From Lenisia limosa (taxonomy: Eukaryota; Breviatea): a stretch of DNA of 29,866 nt. Position numbers and translations under genes: made by a program. Within the stretch, counting starts at the first letter, position 1. The number at the start of each line of letters is the position of its first letter. The notes under the pieces were generated by a model that worked only from the letters and a program-made list of their open reading frames with translations, did not search any database and was not told where the DNA came from. Positions 12,501 to 24,100 of this stretch are shown here, in pieces. The stretch lies in the NCBI GenBank assembly GCA_001655205.1, contig LPNZ01003697.1, positions 1-29,866 of the forward strand. Direction: 5' to 3'.

Positions 12501-12733
12501 TCTCATTGACTTTGAAACATTTGATTAATTCATTAGAACACAACCAATGTTCAACTGTTCAACGTTTGACCTTGAGAGAATCTACAACATTTGCCTTTCA
12601 AAAGGATTTGGTTCTGATGTTGTTCTGGTAGGAGGTTTATCTGAAAACTGCTGAGCGTTGTTCCTTTATTGTTTAGGTTGAGGCTATTGTGACGGGGTAC
12701 CGAGACCTTCCAAATAAAACAATACGGTCCTGA
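9503..12733 (+). CDS. bZIP transcription factor with AT-hook
   Basis: A multi-exon gene starting at ATG 9503 (MTLYEPDNGYLAPLEG). The N-terminal exons are acidic and rich in Asn, Asp and Ser (9813-9968 has DNDPNFGFDFNSNNG), as in activation domains. The exon at 10913-11097 holds an AT-hook (KKRGRPKG) and a canonical bZIP basic region NRDAAKRSR inside EKKKRNRDAAKRSRARKKAK. The next exon (11155-11270) supplies the zipper. Later exons encode a Ser-rich tail and an acidic stretch (VEDDDDEGECDD, about 12358-12400). The last exons read FNCSTFDLERIYNICLSKGF and VEAIVTGYRDLPNKTIRS, then TGA. It should bind DNA as a dimer in the nucleus (family knowledge). Junctions near 10113-10390 and 10461-10530 are uncertain. 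If the donor CA|GTAAGCC at about 12448 is not used, translation would stop at an earlier TAA there. Confidence 0.85.
10913..11270 (+). other. AT-hook, bZIP basic region and leucine zipper
   Basis: The basic region matches the signature N-x2-AA-x2-SR. Counting from the last Arg, the zipper d positions at +10, 17, 24, 31, 38 and 45 are E, V, L, L, A, L, and the a positions at +14, 21, 28, 35 and 42 are L, C, N, L, I. The Asn at the third a position is the classical polar residue favouring parallel dimers. The first d position is Glu instead of Leu. An intron (11098-11154) separates the basic region from the zipper exactly in phase 0. The AT-hook core GRP lies at about 10955-10963. Confidence 0.88.
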
Positions 12734-12972
12734 ATTTTGAGTATCAGACACGTTTGCATTCCAATTGGTATGCCTACAATTCCTTTTTCAAACCTGCAAC
12801 ATATGCTGTAATAACATTTTTTAGATACCGCCGTGATTGTATCTCTTAGTTCTTATTTAATACAGTTGTGTGAACAACCTATAAAAGAAGCTATTTCAAA
12901 ATCATTAAACAGAAAATATATCAATACTGTACACTAAAACTTTACTACCATATAACCTAAAATACAATCAAA
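12734..12972. other. Convergent intergenic region
   Basis: About 240 bp between the TGA of the bZIP gene and the TAA of the Ser/Pro-rich gene. It is AT-rich and holds no further coding signal. It must contain the 3' ends of both transcripts; no clear polyadenylation signal was pinned down. Confidence 0.6.
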
Positions 12973-15900
12973 TTAACGATACTTCATCAACCGTAAAGAC
13001 TCGTTCCTTAAAGGCTTCGTTTTTTTTCTGGACACAGGGAGTAGATCAAACGTGGCACTTCCCTTACTTCGTGTCATAAACTTGCGAGTCTAAAAGGTAA
13101 ACACGACTAAATGAAGACGGTTTCAGGTCATCCACAAGCAACAGACATTATAATCTCAAGCGATTCAACAATTCAGATAACAGGACGCAGGCCTACAGGT
13201 GTTGAAGACTTCTTTTTGGGAGTGCTTTTCTGGATTCTTTGAAGCGGCCCCAAGTCAACACTCTTGAGGTATAAATTGTTTTGAAAGAAGTGAAATAAAG
13301 GAGGTTAATTGTCTTCCATCGATGTGAGGAATAATTTACATAAACTGTGATGAGGAGTAATCTGTACGAGGTGGCGGGCAGAGGGGAAAAGACAACACCC
13401 TCCAACCATATTTCTTAGCACATCTCTATTTGTATTGGTGATCTTCTTAGTCCGGGTCCTTAGCATTTTGATGACGGAGAGTGGTATTTCGGGTGGCCTC
13501 ACGCTAAACTGAACTGAAAAATGCTATAGTGTAAGAATTGAACCAAAGCTGGGTAAGAGATTAAAAGTCCACATTGCTTACATCGGGTAATGGGAAAAGC
13601 CGTAACTGAGGAAGTGGTTGGGTAGCTGGATTACCTTTCCTTGAAAATGAGAACAATGACATGATAAAAGCTAGAATTGAGAGAATTTCGAATGATGATC
13701 AAACTTTCCTACTTTCCAGGTTTTGAAAACGTGGCTTCTGAAGACGAAACCAATGAATACTGTGAGCTTGTTTCTCCTTTTTCAGACTGTTGAGACTGAA
13801 AGGTTACTGACTGTTATGTTATAATCCGGATTGTACCATTAAAACCACGGTGCTCAGATATAATCACACGAATAATTTCCCCACTCACATTAACAGGGTT
13901 TGTGATCGTAATTGATGTGTCATTACGCGAACTAAAAGGTTAAAATGGGTACACATCGGGTGTAGGAGACATTTTGAAGTCGTCAACAAGAAGGAGAACA
14001 GTTAATAAAGGTTGAAGCGACAAACCATTGCTCTTGGGAGTCGGGAATTGCTGTTTGGGAGTCCGAGACCACTTCTGACTCCTAAAATCAGTGAAATGCT
14101 GACGGCCGGGAACACTAAAACAGGAAAAAAAAAAAATTCATACCATCAAAGAGGAAGGAATGACTTGTTCTGTTGGAGAAGGTGGCACAGCTGACACTGT
14201 AGAGAACGCTGGGGAAGGTTTTGGTGGCGACAGTGGAGTAGCACTGTCAGAAATATGCGATGGGGATGGAGCGAATTGATGTGCTAAATCTTTACCTTGA
14301 GATGAATTTACAGGAGACTTCTCCCCTAATGGTGATTTTACTTCCTTATAAAATCCACTCATTATCTGTTGTCGCTTAAGCTGCTTCTCTGCTTGTTTTT
14401 TGACCCTCTTTTCACGCCTCACTTGGAGTACCTCTTCACGAGAAAGCGTAGAGTGCTGTGAATAGGCCTTCTTTGGAGTAGCATTGCTGGCGGCCGGCTT
14501 GGTTGATGCCTGCAGCTTGTTTCGAAGTCTTGAAGCTATTGATGATGGCGAACTATTATCAAATTGAAGCTGAGAACAACCAGGAGAAGAAGTTGCTACC
14601 ACGTTGGACTGGTGGCTTCTCGTTGAGGAGCTTTGAAATTCAGCATCAGCTGAGTGCACAGAGGGAAGAGAAGCAGAACTGGAACTTTGGGACTGTGAGC
14701 TTGGACTGGAAGGTGACTGGGAACTAGACAGCTTTCGAGGGCGACCTCTTGGGCGTGTTGGGCTCCCTACTGCCACGGGTACAACACGCTTGAGACTGGT
14801 CATATTGGGGGTATGGTGGCTGTCAAGAGAGTCTGGATACCCCGGCTGGACAGTTCCCTTTCTTCGCAACTTTGATTTAACTTCTTTTCGAGGGGAAGTG
14901 GGTCTAGCCTCTTCCATTTTGCTTTTTGTGGTGATTTTGTTTGCAGGAGTGGATGGAGAGGGGGAGGAGAGTTGCGAACTTGACGATGAACGTGTAATTG
15001 TCAACATTGGCGAATATGGTACTGGAACTGCTCTTGGACGATGACACGTCTGGTATTCAGACACGCCGGGGGCACACAACACTGACAGTGAATAGGTTGG
15101 CTCCTTAGTATTGGGAATACTAACCTGAGTACCTGGGGGACTGATGAAATCATCCGACTCTTGACTGCTATCAAAATGAAGAGAATCTGGACGAGAGCTT
15201 GCTCCGGAGCTTTGAGTGAGACTATCAGCAGTGAAAACCGTCGTGCTGGAAGTATTGACAAGAGAACTTTTCTCGGAGAAATCGGTGCTTTGGGGACAAC
15301 GGCATTTCTGAGCATCAGGCTGAGAAAGACCTAAACTGGGAACATCGGATATTGAAGAAGAAGTAAGGGTGCTGAAAGTGTCTTGAGTTGAAAGGGATTT
15401 GTCAGAAACGAGACCATGATCCTCTACTGCGAAAGGAGACTTGGAAGGAGATCGGAAGAAATCACGTTTTGTCTGCACAGCTTTTACTGTTGGATGACTG
15501 GCTCTGTTTGACTCCGTGCCAATGTGAGGTATGTCAGGGGGTGCGGCATGGACAACAAAGGTATCTTGTGATGGAGAGCAAGGTTCAGACCTTCCAGCAA
15601 GGAAGGATGAAATGCTACTTCTGGGTGGTTTCGTCATTGCGTCTTCTTCTTCGTCAAGGGAAGAAAACACGGTGACAGATTGTGAGGCAGGACTGTCAGA
15701 GGAGAGCCCTGAACCAGACACAACCGGACTGAACACTTCAGTTGACTTAAGAGTGGATTTTCGGGTCAAATCTGGCTTCGGCGTCAGGTCGGGTAAAGGG
15801 AGAGACGATGGCTAAAAACAGGTCAAACTGAAAAAGGAGGGAAAACAGGTTGCCACATATCCTCCGACCCAGCCATACCGTAGTAACTGGTGTTGGTGGA

Positions 15901-18900
15901 GCAAGCTGAGTGTACTTCTGTATCGGGGTCAGTGGTTCTGGGTTATCCAGAGTTGACCGGTTAGACTCCGACTGAGGGGTAAAAAAAGCCCGGGATAATG
16001 AGAAAAAGGTAACTTGAAGAGTGTAACAAATTAGCTCTTAACGCCGCCGAATAAGGGATTTACTCTACGAACCCTCATACATTCTGGCTAATGACGGCGC
16101 TCAAAATGGGGTCGAAAGACACAGGATCAACATCAACAGTCATAATGGAGGCAACATCGTTTTGCGATTCCATGGACAACACTGTTGGACTTTCCACCTC
16201 CAAAATCTAGGTTAATTTTAAAATTGCAAAAAAAATGTAAGGAGATTTTAAAAGCAAACAGCGAAAAAAAAAAAGAAAAAAAAAAGCAAACCTTTGGTTT
16301 TAAAGATACTGCTTTGTCCGATTCCTGCTGTGCTTCAATACGGGGAGCTTTGTAGTGCAATAAAGACTGGGGATGTGAGTTGCCTCGTTTCCTTCGAGGG
16401 GACGCGAAGGGAGCGTGCTTGGGAAATGATCTGTTTGGGGAAGAAACATCTATAATCTAAATCATGAGAAAAATCAAGGAAGAAATAAATTACCACAACA
16501 AATTCAAATTTATAAATTTGAAATGTGATGAATATGTAGAAATGAAAAAAACAAGGCGTTATCTGCCCAAAGAGATTCACACCATCATATAGTTTTACCT
16601 AATCATTTATGCACATAGCTTTCCATAACCCCCAGAATACCAACATGATGTAAATATCTCTGTCACAAAAACAATCTCCACAAACAATATGTTTTGAAGG
16701 TTCAGAAAATTCAAAGCTCTTGTCTACAGAAGAATTGTTTTCAATGCTGTCAGCAGGCTCCAATTTTGCATGCGTAGATTTAGACGTAGGAGAAGCCACA
16801 GGGTGGACAGCAGACATGGGGGACAAGGGCTTCCGACTCAAATAATCATTGAGCACTCCCAGAATTCTGTTTTCTTTAGCCTTGGCTTCAGACTCGATCT
16901 TCTCCTTCTCTTCCTGGCTGATAATTTCCGGCTTTGGGCTCCTTTTGGGGAACTAGAATGTAAAAGTGAATACAATAATAAATCCTTGCTATTTCCCAAT
17001 TACGCTCGAGCTTGCAGAATTATGGAAGAACATCATACCTCTGGAGATGTTCCGTCTTTCGTTGAAGAGACATAAAGAGGAGATGTAAGAACGCTTGCCT
17101 TAATTGGGCTTGATGAGATAATAGGAGGAACAGCTGAAGGAGATTTACTGGAGAGCGCCAAATGATTTCCATGACGCAGGGGTGAGGACGAAAAGTTATC
17201 TTTTTGCTGGGGGTCTCGACGAAGTGGGGAGCCAGTGGCCGCTTCAAACTGCCTGTTTCGCCGCTGACTCAGAGTTCCGGCAGGCTTTGACATGGATATG
17301 GCAGGATGTCGTTGGTGTGAAGGTGAGCTTCTGAATTGAGCTGATGAAATCGTCATATCTTTTCTTTTAAGGTGTGGAACTGAATCAGATTCTTTGCTTC
17401 CTCGTGGCTGTGACTTATTTTCTTGAGTACTTGCGAACAGTGCTCTCTAAACGTCATTACAATTCAACAACATGAAAGGCGGTATGACTTTTAGTCGAAT
17501 TCACAGACTCTTTCGCCAAAAAAACAGGGGCTCAGAGGTAAGGGGTTTGAGAAACAATGATACCCACCTTGACTCCATGAGGTGGTGAGGCGGCAGCAAC
17601 ATTAGCTCTGCACAAAGATAAAAGCGAGGGAAGACGTTTCTTAACCAAACAATACAGGTTGCTCATATTTTTCGTCCACCCCTCAAGCCACACTTTGTAT
17701 TGAAGAGTGTTTTCGTTTTGACAAAGCTATTGGGAGAGCGTGATGATGGTGTCCTGGTTTAATAAAACAGAAATAAGAAACTAAGGAATACAACACTGAT
17801 CCTACCTTGGCATCCTTGATTGGTTTTCAATGAGTAAGTGAGCCTTGAGAGAATGCAATGACGTTGGAGAAGCAGCTGAACAATAAAACAGTAGTCCGAT
17901 TAATTACCACAATAAAACAGTAATACTTTCGTAAGTTGTACAAAAAACCCACTTGAGTCGCCCTTAGAGCCAAGAACCGGCCTTGGACTCGCTAAAGGAC
18001 GTAAGTGGAAGTCGGCTTGAAACAATTATTTTTAACAACACTCATTTTTCAATATGTCCCTTGATTGTCCACAAAAACCGGTGCTTTNNNNNNNNNNNNN
18101 NNNNNNNNNNNNNNNNNNNNNNNNNNNNNNNNNNNNNNNNNNNNNNNNNNNNNNNNNNNNNNNNNNNNNNNNNNNNNNNNNNTCCAAAAAGCACCGGTTT
18201 TTGCGGACGGGGATATATACATGTATATAATTATATGATTATATCGATATATGATAAAGTATGATATATACCTATCATATCATATAATATATACTATTAC
18301 TATCAAATATATCATAGCATGATACAATACAATATCATAAGTCTACCAAATTCCCACGAACCAGCTTTTTTGTCAAACAACTTAGTGTTCAAATTCGGGT
18401 GACGAGGTGATGACAACTGTTGAGAAGGAATAAGGTCTCCAAACTTCAGTTCGTCAGAGGACAACACTTGTGACACGTCATCACTAGAATATAAACAAAA
18501 GAAGAGGCAACAACAAAGCCACTAGCATTCGACAATGCTCACTTGATAAATCTCACACGCCGAGATAAAGGGAGCTTCGGGGTTGTTGCCACTGACTGAT
18601 CAGTGATTATCTTTTCTGACACTTGAAGAACAGGAGTTTTTACATCGGAATTATTCTTTTTGGGTGGTGGGGTGGTGGCCAGTTCTACGATATAGCGTTA
18701 AAAAGAATGAAAATTGGTGGGGGGGGGGGGGGGNNNNNNNNNNNNNNNNNNNNNNNNNNNNNNNNNNNNNNNNNNNNNNNNNNNNNNNNNNNNNNNNNNN
18801 NNNNNNNNNNNNNNNNNNNNNNNNNNNNNNNNNNNNNNNNNNNNNNNNNNNNNNNNNNNNNNNNNNNNNAAACCCGAACAAGAGGAGTAAAATTAAAGCA

Positions 18901-20791
18901 ATTTCTATGAAGAATATAGGTGGAAAGGTACTAATCATGAAGCGAATAATCTGAAACTCCAAAAACAAGCAACAACCAACATGAGCACACAAATAAACAG
19001 ACAAAAACCAGATGACACAAATCCTTAATAGAGTCCTAATCATCGGTTACTCACTTGAAGGGAACAGTGTTGGATTCTTGGACTCAGAAGTTGGATCACA
19101 CGCAGAAAGGCTCAATTCAAAGTCATCAGAAGGAACATATTTCTTCTACAGTATTACTTGCCAATGTTGAGTACAACACATTCATACACATGTATATATA
19201 ATCTTGAGCTGATTTCAATTGCTCTGTGGAAATACCTCTTTGATTGAAATAACTAAATAAACAGAGTGGAAAGATTAGAACATAAGAATATGGTTTGAAA
19301 CCAAAATGGGCAATATGCCTACAGGTGATGCTAGAGCCGATTTGACTGCAGAGAGTATCTTCTAAAAGGAATAAAAAGAATGCTCGACTGCTGAAAAATA
19401 TGAGAAATTAAAACAAGGTAAAATTTACAAACCTTCGTTGGAGACTGGTCATGAGAGATGATTACTTTCTTTGGGCGCTGAAGAACATGAGCTAAATGAA
19501 ATGTATGTAATATGCATTTACATTTATGCAAAAATATATTACATAATTTCAATACGTGAGGAAACCATACCTGTGGTGACTTAGCATTCGTGGTGCCAAT
19601 TAGTGATTTAAGAGACGGGGTATGTACTGCAACTCTGGCCTGAAGAATGACGGAATTATGGATGATAGTTGAGGGGAGGGTCATTGAATACAATAGAGCA
19701 GCACCTCTGGTGAACTCTTCAACGAACTCTTCTGAAGAGTTCGCATCCTCTGTGTAATAATGTCCTGGATTTGGGGACTTCGTTGCGGTGGAGGGGCTTG
19801 TAGATCACGAGTCTGTTTGGAGGAAGCCTGAGTGGTGACTGATTGACCAACAGCTTTCAACAAATACAATAACTTTATTTCAAAAACCCCAACCTTTGAC
19901 ACATCAGAAGTAGTTTGGCTGGGTAAGACATGTTTGAGATCGGGTACAAGTGGATCAGCATGTCCTTTATGGGGAGGTGACAAAATAGGGAGATCCCTTA
20001 GTTTCCTCCTTTCTGGTGTCCTGGATTCAACATTGCACCATGACTCTGGTATGTTCTCGGAAAGCGAACTGTAAAATAAGTATTTCAACGAGCAATAATT
20101 TCACAATTATCAGTCGAAATATGCATTTTCTACCTACTGTAAGGGTTTGGATGGCACGTCTGACGGAGTTGAAACCACGCCTCTACCAGAAGAAGCCTTA
20201 AAGGTCATGCTTGACTTATTTATATTTATAAACCTAGTTTCGCATCAATTTAAGCTACCTGCCGTTGAAAAGAGGAATGATTAAGAGGTTGCATTTGGCC
20301 AAAGTATATTTCTCAACATCCCATAAAATACTAGTGAGTGGGATATAATATAAAATACTACTCCACTTAACCATTTACCTAACTAATGCTATGAATCACA
20401 TACCTGTGAACTGGGTGGAGGGAGCATAATTGACGTTTGAGTTGATGAACGTGTGCCTGACGATGATGTACTCAATAGAGTTGCCTGAAGCAAGATTAAT
20501 TGACACTTAAAAAAGGAACCCTGTTGGAAACGACTGAAAACGACGAGTACCATGCAAGCTTAAATTGCACATCCATACCTGTGTTACAACTGGCAGGTTC
20601 CCCAATTGTGAATCATCATTTGATTCGGGTGGCAAACGGAAAGCGCGCAAAATATCTTCAGAAGTGGGAGGGTCTGTCTGACAAGAGGTCTTATTTCCTT
20701 TAAATACGTACTGCCCTATTCGTCTTTCAAGCATGAAAGCACCTCGCTGCTGAGCTTCCATCACACAATTGTTTTGCAGTTCATAGTTCAT
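12973..20791 (-). CDS. Large Ser/Pro-rich, basic, AT-hook protein of unknown family
   Basis: A many-exon gene read right to left. The start is taken at ATG 20791 (MNYELQNNCVMEAQQRG); an in-frame ATG at 20761 is an alternative. The last exon ends NESLRLMKYR and TAA (12973-12975). The protein is probably some 1,200-1,500 residues, dominated by Ser, Pro, Thr and Lys with dozens of SP and TP dipeptides (SSSPIKASVLTSPL, RKPLSPMSAVHPVASP), as in disordered nuclear substrates of proline-directed kinases. The central exon (14144-15811) contains an AT-hook (RPRGRPRKL) and a basic helical stretch REEVLQVRREKRVKKQAEKQ. I saw no folded domain, membrane segment or signal peptide. A chromatin or spindle role is only inference. 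Two assembly gaps and several AT tracts lie in its introns. Antisense reading frames overlapping it are shadows. Confidence 0.75.
14144..15811 (-). other. Largest exon of the Ser/Pro-rich AT-hook gene
   Basis: An open exon of 1,668 nt (556 codons), unusually long for this intron-dense window. It is bounded by acceptor TTTTTAG before CCA TCG TCT and by donor ATG|GTATGA. It encodes a Ser-rich segment with the AT-hook RGRPRK at about 14731-14757 and a Lys/Arg/Gln-rich probable helix at about 14350-14440, followed by SGFYKEVKSPLGEKSP. Confidence 0.85.
18067..18208. repeat. Inverted repeat flanking an assembly gap in an intron
   Basis: The left arm 18067-18087 and the right arm 18188-18208 are reverse complements over 20 of 21 bases (core CAAAAACCGGTGCTTT). 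They enclose a run of N at 18088-18182. The element lies in an intron of the Ser/Pro-rich gene. It could be a small MITE-like element or a stable hairpin that broke assembly. Confidence 0.75.
18213..18340. repeat. AT-rich ATATGATATA tract in an intron
   Basis: Tandem and palindromic ATATGAT/ATCATAT words directly follow the inverted repeat. The make-up is the same as the tract at 4932-5060. Confidence 0.65.
18734..18869. other. Assembly gap next to a G15 run
   Basis: A run of N follows 15 consecutive G (18719-18733) in a probable intron of the Ser/Pro-rich gene. Confidence 0.99.
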
Positions 20792-21101
20792 CTATCTTCC
20801 ATTTCAAGGAACTTTCTTGAGATTAATTTATTATATTATTCAACTTGAATCTCTCTCTTGGACCTCGTTGGCCTTTTCTTTTGCTCTTTTGCAGAGCGCA
20901 AAACTGGCAACTATCCGCTTATTCCCCAGTTTTTATTTTATCCCACTATTGCGTTCAGCCTTTTCCGCCTTTTGTCTCCGCCAATCAAAATATTAAATAA
21001 TAACACAAAAATATTATATATAGTATTGTAATCTTCTGATTGTTTGTCACAGTAGTAAGTCTGGTGATAGTCATCACATCATATCATTGTTGTTTTTCAA
21101 G
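20792..21101. promoter_or_regulatory. Divergent promoter region between the Ser/Pro-rich and secreted-protein genes
   Basis: A 310-bp spacer between two divergent start codons. It contains GCCAATCAAAA (about 20980-20990), a CCAAT-box-like word, and the TATA-like stretch ATATTATATATAG shortly after. Pyrimidine tracts lie on both sides. Assignment to either gene is not possible from sequence. Confidence 0.45.
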
Positions 21102-24100
21102 ATGAAGAACCATCATCTTATCCTTGTCTGCCTTATTCCATGCATATTCTGCATCAAAATAGATATAGCAAATCAAGGTTTGTTGAGGGGAGCTTTCCTT
21201 TCAATCTGAACATATCATCTGAAGAGTCTAATCCTGCAGTCCATTTTGATGGAGTTATTGCCGACTCCTTGTCTCTCAAGCCCACCATTTCTTCTGCATG
21301 CACAAATGATGAAATTATGTTAGTGGTGTATCAATTAATAAGAGAAGCGAAATCATCTCACCCCTGAAGGTCAACATCGGATATGGGACTCATCGAATGC
21401 GCTAGTGGAACACCTAAACAAATTGGAGTGGACGCTTTCAATAGTAGTGAGAGGCGTTAATCTTTGAAATCTGTCTTTTGCGAAGCTCTGACCTGTTCAG
21501 GAATATGCTATAACCCCCCGTCAACCAATTACCACGAATCGCTTTTCTGTCTGCCCGTTGAAGGTAAGAGCTCTATTCCTTTTCCACCAATAAAGTTGAG
21601 TCTCTCAGATATGATATGTCCATATGATATGATTATATAATATACTATCTTATATTATATAATATATGATATAATATAAAAATACTATCATGCTACTTTT
21701 TTAGTCTTAGCTTCTTCTAATTCCCCCAGGTGATGGATCGCGTAAGTGCTCATATAAGTGCGCAGACCAGTATCAGGTATGCTTTTATAGTCAACAATCT
21801 CAATTCACTTGTGAATAAACTTTAACCACCAGCCCGATACAAGCCCTGCTGTGATATGCAACATAATACACGGGTGGTCCTCGCTTCCTTCGTGTGTACC
21901 CACTTCCACGACTGGTATGACACCAATTGGAAATTTTATCATTTGCCTTGGTTCGCTTTGTTTACCAGAACCTTTAACGGTTCGATATTGTTTCTAGAAT
22001 AGTTAACTTTTACTGGCTTCTGACTTAGAAACGGTACAAATTGGGAAACCCCCAAAACTCTTGGAAAATGGCCTCGCTGTTTTCCTGGAAAACTCCCATG
22101 CTCCCATCTTGAATGTTCAGTTCCACATTTATTTAATACAAATAACTGGGAAGATGATTCAAGAACAATCCGTATGAAATGACCCAAATATAGCCCATAT
22201 GCAGAGTAAACATATCATATGCATAAGTACTATAATAGATCATCTCCTATATGCTGAAAACTACGTCACAAATTATGAAATTGCATTCAGCTATATATAA
22301 GATATGTAGTCTTTAGTAATATCGTATTTTAAAACAATAAACAATAATTATTGCCAAAAGTACTGGAAAGCCTTTCCTCCTTATGCCTCTGTATGCACTT
22401 GTTGCCCTTAATTCAATTATATTATAGAGGTTAGTATTGATAAACTACTGCAAATTTTGAGGTTTTCCCGCTTTCAAACTTCTCATCCTCGATCGAATTG
22501 TTCTTTTTTCGGAAAATTTGTATATTTTTTTGATTGATTGAAGGAGTTGAAGGCTGTGGAGTGACTGACTACAATATGTTTGGTCTTGGCGCTACCAGAA
22601 CAGTGGGACATAGGATATCAATATTTAACAATGCCATCAGGCTTATTTATTATAGTCTCCTGATTGACCCCTTATCATAGCTTCCAACATCTGATGATAC
22701 TGACCCTTTCCCCCCCACCCTATCTAGAATTATCCCAAGCATCCGCTTCCGCAACATATGATATGTATCGCGTATGATTTCACTTCTTTAGGTTTTGGAT
22801 ATCAACACGGATATGACAGATGCATACAACATTTCGGATTCTCGGGTACTTGATGTTCAACACTTATATTGGAGTACTATTGTCTTTAGAAGTTGGCGGT
22901 TTAAATAGTATAATAGAGTATTCTAAATATTCAATATTCTTTGCCACTGTCCAATTGGTGTGACCACTTCATGTCCAATGGTATTAACCCATCAGCTGAC
23001 GGATATGTTTTCAGTGGAAAGGTTCAGGACTATAATGGTGACCTCACTGATGACGAAATTAACACTTATTCTGTCGGGAGGGGTTTGAAAATAAATAATG
23101 GTGTTTCTGTTAACTTTTTGAACATATTCACGCTATTATGTAACTCTAGCTCTTTTACAATTTCAGCCAGTGGGCTATACAAGTGCATTCTCCCGTCTCC
23201 TAATGATTTCAAGTGGATATAGAGCCTCGCTTATTTTAACATGTAAGGTGAAGAACCACTTTGTACTTTCTTTGTTTCACCATTAACTAACCTTGTTCTA
23301 TAGCTGATGGAGAAGTTTTTGGTATGGGATGCTCAGCAGATAATGAACTTGGAATTACTGCCGCCTATGTAGCCTGGCTTCAAATTGTGAGTGATATTGT
23401 TTCAATCCATTTTTTACGTTCATGAAATTATTATCACATTATGATATCCTCTCACTTCTTGGATCATTTTCACATGTGTTTATTACCATTTTCCACTCGG
23501 TGATAAGATACCTCATACCCACTCGGTAGATAACTTAAATAAAAGTCTTGGTATGGACCCTCTCAACATTTCTACTTGAAAGTCGGCCATGATCAAATCA
23601 CTAGGGGATTCGGGGCAACAGATATACTATCACATCTATACTAGATCATATGAAATGTATTACCAAAATACTAGATGATCTATGCATAGAGTAGACATAC
23701 AGTGACCGTGATAAGATCGGTCAAGACTCATCTCGGTCACTGTATAATTTATCATATGATATTCATCACAGGATACCTATATCGCGATAAGTCCTGACAC
23801 GATGTACTAAAGATAAAGCTCAATATCCATGTCAACTTATCGTGGTCAGTGAGTGTATAGTATGCTTGTACATAGTTGTAAGGCAAATGCTTGGACAAAT
23901 TAGTAGCCTTAAATATCTGCTTCTCGACTGATGTATCAATAGGACCCAGAGGGAACCCCGACTGCTGTCCAGTTTATTGGACATAGTGCAATGATTGTGT
24001 TAGGTATGTTCACTGAATATTCAATAGGATTGGTCAACTTTGTTAAATGTCACTGTTCCTCAACTCTATTTAGCGGACGGTATTGCCAAACACATGGGCG

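Noticed and set aside
14503-15815. Several plus-strand frames of 74-95 codons
   Set aside because: All are antisense to the 1,668-nt exon of the Ser/Pro-rich gene and lack domain features.
22995-23009. A 15-nt intron (GTATTAACCCATCAG region) in the secreted-protein gene
   Set aside because: It begins with GT and ends with AG, but its length is a multiple of three and the frame is open through it, so reading it as exon is simpler.
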